Of a DNA stretch of 37,509 nucleotides, positions 32,496 to 37,509 are shown in pieces. Every line of letters begins with the position of its first letter. Positions within the stretch are counted from its first letter, which is position 1. The position numbers and the translations under genes are program-made. The stretch is from Pseudomonadota bacterium. GTDB lineage: Bacteria; Desulfobacterota; Syntrophorhabdia; Syntrophorhabdales; Syntrophorhabdaceae. The stretch covers positions 1 to 37,509 of the forward strand of contig JAPLKC010000027.1 in assembly GCA_026388255.1 (NCBI GenBank), in the 5' to 3' direction. The notes under the pieces were generated by a model. That model saw nothing but the letters and a program-made list of their open reading frames with translations, had not been told where the DNA came from and searched no databases.

Positions 32496-35400
32496 ATGAG
32501 TAAAAGAATGGTTACAGTAGACGGTTGTACTGCCTGTGCACACGTTGTTCATGCCACGAACGAAATCATCACCATATATCCGATAACACCTTCATCTCCT
32601 ATTGCTGAACTGTGCGATGCTAAATCGGCGGCAGGAGAGATCAACGTATGGGGTTCGGTACCAATGGTAAGTCAGATGCAATCTGAAGCAGGAGTTGCCG
32701 GCGCGGTTCATGGCTCTCTTACTACCGGAGCACTCACAACAACCATTTCTGCCTCTCAGGGATTGCTGCTTCTGATTCCGAACATGTACAAGATCGCCGG
32801 AGAGCTTATACCAACTGTTTTTCATGTGACAGCACGTTCACTTTCTACGCAGGCTCTTTGCATATTCGGAGACCATTCAGATGTTATGGCTGCAAGAGCT
32901 ACCGGTTTTGCAATGCTCTGTTCCAAAAATGTTCAGGAAGCTATGGATTTTGCACTTATTGCCCAGGCAGCTACTCTTGAAGCCAGAGTACCGTTTATCC
33001 ACTTCTTCGATGGTTTTAGAACATCCCATGAGATACAAAAGATTGAGGAACTTTCCATGGATGACATGCGGGCGATGATTGACGATGACCTTGTTATGGC
33101 CCACAGAATGAGAGGTCTTACTCCGGACAGGCCTTCCTTGCGTGGCACTGCACAGAATCCCGACGTCTACTTCCAGGGCAGGGAAACTGTAAATAAGTTT
33201 TATCAGGCAACGCCGGCAATTGTGCAAAAAGCAATGGATAAATTTGCATATCTGACAGGACGTAAATACAAATTATTTGATTATTTCGGAGCACCGAATG
33301 CCGAGCGTGTCATCGTAGTAATGGGTTCTGCAGGAGAAACAGTCTTAAGTACGATCAACATGCTTAATGCCCGGGGAGACAAACTCGGGCTTATTCAGGT
33401 AGCCCTCTACCTGCCATTTGATGTAGATGCTTTTTCAGCATCAATCCCATCAACAGTTAAAGCTATAGCAGTTCTTGACCGTACAAAAGAGCCGGGTTCG
33501 ATAGGAGAACCATTATATTTAGACGTAAGGACAGCTATCGGCGAGGCAACAGAGAAAGGGATTAATCGCTGGGGTCATTATCCGAAAGTAGTAGGAGGCC
33601 GTTACGGCCTTGGTTCAAAAGATTTTACCCCGGCCATGGTGAAGGCTGTATTTGAAAACCTTTCAGAAGCTATACCTAAGAATCATTTTACTGTAGGCAT
33701 TAATGACGATGTTGCCGGCAGCAGCCTTTCGGTAGATGAAAATTTTCATGTCAAAGCAAATGCATACAGGGCACTTTTTTACGGGCTGGGAGCCGACGGA
33801 ACTGTAGGTGCAAACAAAAACACTATTAAAATCATAGGAAAAGAAACAAATAACTATGCCCAGGGTTATTTTGCTTACGATTCGAAGAAATCCGGATCCA
33901 TGACGATATCACATCTGCGGTTCGGTAAGGAAATGATACAGAATCCATACCTTCTAACGGATGCAAACTTTGTTGCCTGTCATAACCCGTCTTTTCTTGA
34001 AAAGTATGACATGCTTGCCTATGCGAATGATGGGGCGACATTTTTACTAACCACATCCCGCGGTAAAGACGAAGTATGGGATACACTTCCGGCCATCGTG
34101 CAGAAACAGCTTATTGACAAGAAGATGAATTTCTATATTATTGATGCCTTTTCGATTGCCAAAAAGCTCGGTCTTGGAGCAAGGATAAATATGATTATGC
34201 AGACCGCTTTTTTTGTTATTTCAGGCATTATCCCCAGAGAGGATGCAGTAAGGGCAATCAAGAAAGAAATTGATAAAACTTACGGGAAAAAAGGCGAAAA
34301 AATACTTAATATGAACTACGGTGCTGTGGATGAGGCCCTTAATGGCATTATTGAAGTAAAAGTGCCGGAAAAAGTAACGTCCACTATAGAATTAAGGCCC
34401 CCCGTTCCAGGAAATGCTCCACAATTTGTAAAAGATGTGACTGCCATGATGATTGAAGGGAAGGGAGACTATATTCCCGTATCTGCCATACCTGCTGACG
34501 GGACATGGCCGACAGCCACAACTCAATACGAAAAACGTAACATTGCCGTATATATTCCGGTTTGGGAACCCGATGCCTGCCTCCAGTGCGGTACATGTTC
34601 GTTCGTATGTCCTCATGCAAGTATCAGGATAAAGGCATATGATCCTGCGCTTCTTAAAAATGCTCCTTCAACTTTCAAGTCTATTGATGCAAAAGGCAAA
34701 GAAATGCAGGGGCTCAAGTTTACGGTGCAGGTAGCCCCGGAAGACTGTACAGGCTGTGGCTCATGTGTATTTTCATGCCCAGGCTCAAAGAAAGACGCTG
34801 ACGGCAAGAAGACGGATCTTAAGGCCATCAATATGGGACTTCAGGAGCCGCTGAGAACAAAGGAAGCAGAAAACTATGCATTCTTTTTAAACCTGCCTGA
34901 AACCGACCCGTCATTTTACAATATTATGACTGTGAAGGGAAGCCAGCTTGTCAGACCACTTTTTGAGTACAGCGGTGCATGTTCAGGTTGTGGAGAAACG
35001 CCATATTTAAAATTGCTTACCCAGTTATTCGGAGACCGTTTATTTATAGGAAATGCTACCGGTTGTTCTTCCATTTATGGAGGGAATCTGCCTACAACGC
35101 CCTATGCAAAGAGAGCCGACGGCAGAGGTCCTGCCTGGTCCAACTCACTCTTTGAAGACGCGGCAGAATTTGCCTTTGGCATGGCACTTACAATAGAGAA
35201 GTTTAAATCCCAGGCCGAGGAAGTGATAGTTCGTCTGTCTGCGAACCCAGATTACACAGGGGCAAAAGAGCTTTTTGATGATATAAAGAATGCAGATCAG
35301 TCGGAACAAACAGGAATTGAAGCACAGAGGGCGCGTATCGAAGAACTAAAAGGGCTTCTTGCAAAAGACAATTCAACGGATGCCAAGAGCTTGACTTTTC

Positions 35401-36080
35401 TCGCCGATTATCTTGTTAAGAAAACAGTATGGGGTATCGGGGGAGACGGATGGGGTTACGACATTGGTTATGGTGGAGTTGATCAGGTTATGGCTTCCGG
35501 TAAAAATGTAAATCTCATGATTATGGACACAGAAATATATTCTAACACGGGCGGCCAGATGTCAAAATCTACTCCGCTTGGAGCTACGGCACAGTTTGCC
35601 GCAGCAGGAAAACGGACGCCTAAAAAGAATATCGGTGCCATGATGATACCTTATGGCAATGTATATGTAGCACAGGTGGCCTTTGGCGCAAATCCTGCCC
35701 AGACGATACGGGCAATGAAAGAAGCAGAAGCATTTAATGGACCATCGTTAATTATCGCCTATTCTACATGTATCGGTCAGGGCATCGACGATATGTCGAA
35801 GGGCGTTGAGGAACAGAGAAAGGCCGTAGCATCAGGTCACTGGCCTCTATTCAGACATAATCCAGCGCTGGAAGAGGAAGGAAAAAATCCCTTTGTTCTT
35901 GACAGCAAAGAACCGACTATGCCATATGCCGAATATGCATATGGAGAAAACCGTTTCAAAGCCCTAACGAGAAGTCATCCGGAAGCGGCAGCAGAGTTGA
36001 TGGTGAAGGCTCAGGTGTCTGTGGACAGAAGGTGGAGATATTTAAAACATCTTGCTGAATGGATGCCATCCGGAAAATAA
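32496..36080 (+). CDS. nifJ: Pyruvate:ferredoxin (flavodoxin) oxidoreductase
   Basis: This single-chain PFOR of 1194 aa converts pyruvate and CoA to acetyl-CoA, CO2 and reduced ferredoxin, or runs in reverse for CO2 fixation. It has IYPITPSSPIAE near residue 30 and catalytic Glu64 in MQSEAGVAGA. Ferredoxin-domain cysteines are 695/698/701/705 (CLQCGTCSFVC) and 751/754/757/761 (CTGCGSCVFSC). The ThDP domain shows GIGGDGWGYDIGYGG and TEIYSNTGGQMSKSTPLGA, and cysteines of the proximal cluster in SGACSGCGETPY, ATGCSSIYGG and STCIGQG. The gene is monocistronic with SD AAGGAGG 4 nt before the ATG. The enzyme marks a strictly or mainly anaerobic lifestyle. Confidence 0.97.
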   Translation: MSKRMVTVDGCTACAHVVHATNEIITIYPITPSSPIAELCDAKSAAGEINVWGSVPMVSQMQSEAGVAGAVHGSLTTGALTTTISASQGLLLLIPNMYKIAGELIPTVFHVTARSLSTQALCIFGDHSDVMAARATGFAMLCSKNVQEAMDFALIAQAATLEARVPFIHFFDGFRTSHEIQKIEELSMDDMRAMIDDDLVMAHRMRGLTPDRPSLRGTAQNPDVYFQGRETVNKFYQATPAIVQKAMDKFAYLTGRKYKLFDYFGAPNAERVIVVMGSAGETVLSTINMLNARGDKLGLIQVALYLPFDVDAFSASIPSTVKAIAVLDRTKEPGSIGEPLYLDVRTAIGEATEKGINRWGHYPKVVGGRYGLGSKDFTPAMVKAVFENLSEAIPKNHFTVGINDDVAGSSLSVDENFHVKANAYRALFYGLGADGTVGANKNTIKIIGKETNNYAQGYFAYDSKKSGSMTISHLRFGKEMIQNPYLLTDANFVACHNPSFLEKYDMLAYANDGATFLLTTSRGKDEVWDTLPAIVQKQLIDKKMNFYIIDAFSIAKKLGLGARINMIMQTAFFVISGIIPREDAVRAIKKEIDKTYGKKGEKILNMNYGAVDEALNGIIEVKVPEKVTSTIELRPPVPGNAPQFVKDVTAMMIEGKGDYIPVSAIPADGTWPTATTQYEKRNIAVYIPVWEPDACLQCGTCSFVCPHASIRIKAYDPALLKNAPSTFKSIDAKGKEMQGLKFTVQVAPEDCTGCGSCVFSCPGSKKDADGKKTDLKAINMGLQEPLRTKEAENYAFFLNLPETDPSFYNIMTVKGSQLVRPLFEYSGACSGCGETPYLKLLTQLFGDRLFIGNATGCSSIYGGNLPTTPYAKRADGRGPAWSNSLFEDAAEFAFGMALTIEKFKSQAEEVIVRLSANPDYTGAKELFDDIKNADQSEQTGIEAQRARIEELKGLLAKDNSTDAKSLTFLADYLVKKTVWGIGGDGWGYDIGYGGVDQVMASGKNVNLMIMDTEIYSNTGGQMSKSTPLGATAQFAAAGKRTPKKNIGAMMIPYGNVYVAQVAFGANPAQTIRAMKEAEAFNGPSLIIAYSTCIGQGIDDMSKGVEEQRKAVASGHWPLFRHNPALEEEGKNPFVLDSKEPTMPYAEYAYGENRFKALTRSHPEAAAELMVKAQVSVDRRWRYLKHLAEWMPSGK

Positions 36081-36100
36081 ACTGAAGAAAAGAACGTATA

Positions 36101-36133
36101 TCCGGCGCATTTTGCAGTACAAAATGCGCCGGA
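36101..36133 (+). terminator. Hairpin terminator after the PFOR gene
   Basis: A perfect 14-bp stem starts TCCGGCGCATTTTG and closes a 5-nt loop CAGTA. Flanking AAGAAC / GTTCTT can pair further across a one-sided bulge. The following TTCTTTAAA is a weak U tail. It sits between the convergent PFOR gene and the 36184 gene and may serve both strands. Confidence 0.78.
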
Positions 36134-36183
36134 GTTCTTTAAACGATAGGTTCAGTTTTTGAGAGCAGTCGCTTGGTTAAAAC

Positions 36184-36660
36184 TCATTTATCGTAGCTCA
36201 TGCCCCCCAGCAATTTCCAGGAAACACCCTCTTTCACCCACGTATGGGTTATCCGCGATGATTGTTTTTTCTCCACACCGGCGTTGTCACTGCAATTGAC
36301 GTGCAGAATGTATTGAGTCAGTGCGACCTCTCCAAGCAACCGGATACCGGATCGTTCAATCTTGAGAGTGCACGGAGTAGGCTTGGGGATTAATTGCTTC
36401 ATGAAGCGGGCACTTTCTTCTTTATCAATCGGTTGCGGCACGTTGCCCGGCCACCCGAGAAATTGATTATGCACAATGGCAAGCACCCCATCGTAATTTG
36501 CTCTATAGAGGTTTGTGAAGTACGCCTCTTCCAATGCCCAGATCTCCTCTTCCACCATGTCCCTCCTGTTGTCCCGGTCTGCCATCGCTGAAAATGCCTG
36601 TGAACAGGAGAAAAGCATAAATGCCAAAATGATTGTCGATAACAGAACCGTGTTTTTCAT
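36184..36660 (-). CDS. Secreted NTF2-like (SnoaL/DUF4440-type) protein
   Basis: The N-terminal 26 residues are a signal peptide (MKNTVLLSTIILAFMLFSCSQAFSA). FSC could serve as a lipobox-like site, or AFSA as a signal-peptidase I site; both are imperfect, so lipoprotein status is open. The mature part, with EEEIWALEEAYFTNLYRANYDGV, LGWPGNV and ITHTWVKEGVSWKLLGGMSYDK, has the pattern of NTF2-like DUF4440 proteins: a helix pair followed by strands ending in a W-K-L turn. Function is unknown. SD GAGGATC precedes the ATG by about 7 nt. It lies downstream of two other minus-strand genes. Confidence 0.72.
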   Translation of the reverse strand: MKNTVLLSTIILAFMLFSCSQAFSAMADRDNRRDMVEEEIWALEEAYFTNLYRANYDGVLAIVHNQFLGWPGNVPQPIDKEESARFMKQLIPKPTPCTLKIERSGIRLLGEVALTQYILHVNCSDNAGVEKKQSSRITHTWVKEGVSWKLLGGMSYDK

Positions 36661-36675
36661 AAAAAGATCCTCATT

Positions 36676-36689
36676 TCAAAATATTTTGA
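36676..36689. promoter_or_regulatory. 14-bp perfect palindrome upstream of the secreted-protein gene
   Basis: TCAAAATATTTTGA is an exact palindrome, 16 bp before the start codon of the gene on the minus strand. Its half-site TCAAAA also forms the dyad over the PFOR promoter, with a different spacer. It could be an operator, or chance in AT-rich sequence. Confidence 0.3.
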
Positions 36690-36707
36690 TACCTACCCCG
36701 CATTCGG

Positions 36708-37001
36708 TCATTCATTTATATATCCATCTACGAGAATGGCTTGAGTCTCGGCACCTTCTTCCCGCAAGGCTGCAATGGCCTCATATTCCGGTGATGCCAG
36801 CCATCTCCGGATATGGTCTTCTGTAGGGAACTCAATAATGATTATTCTGTCCGGTTTCCAGGCTCCAAGGGACCTGATTTTCTCCCCGCGAACATGGTAG
36901 CGACCGCAGTATTTTTTAACAATAGGGGAGACTTTATCAATATATTGCTGGTATTTCTCACGGTCTTTTACTTTGGAATCGATAATCAAGTATACTGACA
37001 T
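36708..37001 (-). CDS. DUF1330 family protein
   Basis: This is a small protein of 97 aa with the DUF1330 pattern: MSVYLIIDSKVKDREKYQQYIDK, YCGRYHVRGEKI, RIIIIEFPTEDHIRRWLASPEY and a closing ILVDGYI. It should form a dimeric alpha-beta barrel. Its function is not established. It starts 1 nt after the stop of the upstream DJ-1/PfpI gene, so the two are probably co-translated. The 47-nt gap to the 36184 gene holds a palindrome. Confidence 0.85.
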   Translation of the reverse strand: MSVYLIIDSKVKDREKYQQYIDKVSPIVKKYCGRYHVRGEKIRSLGAWKPDRIIIIEFPTEDHIRRWLASPEYEAIAALREEGAETQAILVDGYINE

Positions 37002-37002
37002 A

Positions 37003-37509
37003 TTAATCCTTCTCCTTCAGGTAATGAGGCGCCATGGGGCTTTTGTGTGAGGCGCCGTACCGCTTTACTGACGGGTAATATTCGGCGGCAAACTGGACTT
37101 TCCCCGCAGCCTCTTCATCGGCTATCTCCGCAATAAAGGCGAACATGAGATCGATACCGGCAGACACTCCTGCCGATGTCCAAATGTTTCCATCACAGAC
37201 AAAACGTTCTTCAACTGCCGTGATATCACCAAAAGCTTTCAAACGGTCAAGAGAGTTCCAATGGGTAGTGGCCTTTTTTCCATATAGCAGCCCGGCTTTG
37301 TGTAACAGGAAAGTCCCGGTGCACACAGAAAGTATCGCTTTGCATTGCCTTGCCTGTTCGGTGATAAAGCGAATAAGCACCGGGTTGTCCACTTCCTGGC
37401 GGGTTCCCTGACCACCCGGCACAAGAAGGAAATCAAGTTGAGGGCACTGCTCGAAGGATACATGAGGATTTACAGAAAGACCCTTCGCACAGATGACCGG
37501 CTCAAGCGA
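37003..37509 (-). CDS. DJ-1/PfpI family protein (GlxA / isonitrile-hydratase-like), cut by window edge
   Basis: The frame is open to the right edge, so the start lies outside. The GTG at 37422 is internal: upstream codons encode the family strand QLDFLLVPGGQGTR. The nucleophile elbow is SVCTGTFLLHKAGLL with Cys in CTG, followed by KKATTHWNSLDRL and SAGVSAGIDLMFAFI. This matches isonitrile hydratase and the DJ-1 half of GlxA-type regulators. The C-terminus ends shortly after the domain, without an AraC-type helix-turn-helix, so it is an enzyme-like stand-alone form. Confidence 0.88.
   Translation of the reverse strand, partial: SLEPVICAKGLSVNPHVSFEQCPQLDFLLVPGGQGTRQEVDNPVLIRFITEQARQCKAILSVCTGTFLLHKAGLLYGKKATTHWNSLDRLKAFGDITAVEERFVCDGNIWTSAGVSAGIDLMFAFIAEIADEEAAGKVQFAAEYYPSVKRYGASHKSPMAPHYLKEKD

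Noticed and set aside
37420-37422. GTG as the start of the DJ-1/PfpI gene
   Set aside because: It encodes the Val of the conserved LLVPGG strand; the frame continues to the window edge.

Overview
The window is a chromosomal segment of moderate to low GC, most likely from an anaerobic Gram-negative bacterium. Support for this is a full-length oxygen-sensitive pyruvate:ferredoxin oxidoreductase, a second protein with two ferredoxin-type clusters, and a surface-glycan locus of the kind found in Desulfobacterota (syntroph or sulfate-reducer relatives). The taxonomic placement is an inference and is weak.

Region 1 (1-27215) is one long plus-strand surface-carbohydrate locus, with many genes overlapping by 4 nt or nearly touching. 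It opens with a pseudaminic-acid-type block: the end of pseG, a fusion of a degenerate SpsF-like cytidylyltransferase domain with a GNAT (PseH-like) domain, and pseI. A large putative glycosyltransferase, a methyltransferase and a PglK/MsbA-like ABC flippase follow.

A second, unusual block (8144-15159) reads as a separate ulosonic-acid cassette. It holds a DRE-TIM pyruvate aldolase fused to a DUF115-like domain, an LdpA-like double [4Fe-4S] protein, a HAD phosphatase, an HpcH/HpaI-family aldolase, a KdsB-like CMP-sugar synthetase and a large putative transferase. The parts parallel Kdo synthesis (condensation, dephosphorylation, CMP activation, transfer) but come from different families. This is my main candidate for an undescribed system.

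The third block (15219-26555) contains a DegT-type aminotransferase, a GT2, two GT4-phosphoglycosyl transferase pairs, a GT-C membrane glycosyltransferase, an SDR epimerase/dehydratase, a geranylgeranyl-reductase-like flavoprotein with no normal start codon, and a chimera joining the PglF/CapD membrane module directly to an aminotransferase. Two initiating phosphoglycosyl transferases imply either two glycans or two initiating sugars. The plus-strand run closes with engB (ysxC) and a strong hairpin terminator.

Region 2 (27340-32114) is housekeeping: a minus-strand operon macro-domain protein - purF - pyrE, divergent from recG.

Region 3 (32115-36133) is a monocistronic pyruvate:ferredoxin oxidoreductase gene with a near-consensus sigma-70 promoter, a perfect inverted repeat over its -35 box, a strong Shine-Dalgarno and a long hairpin terminator.

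Region 4 (36184-37509) is a small minus-strand group: a DJ-1/PfpI (GlxA or isonitrile-hydratase-like) protein cut by the window edge, a DUF1330 protein and a secreted NTF2-like protein. I saw no tRNA, rRNA, CRISPR array, transposase or integrase.
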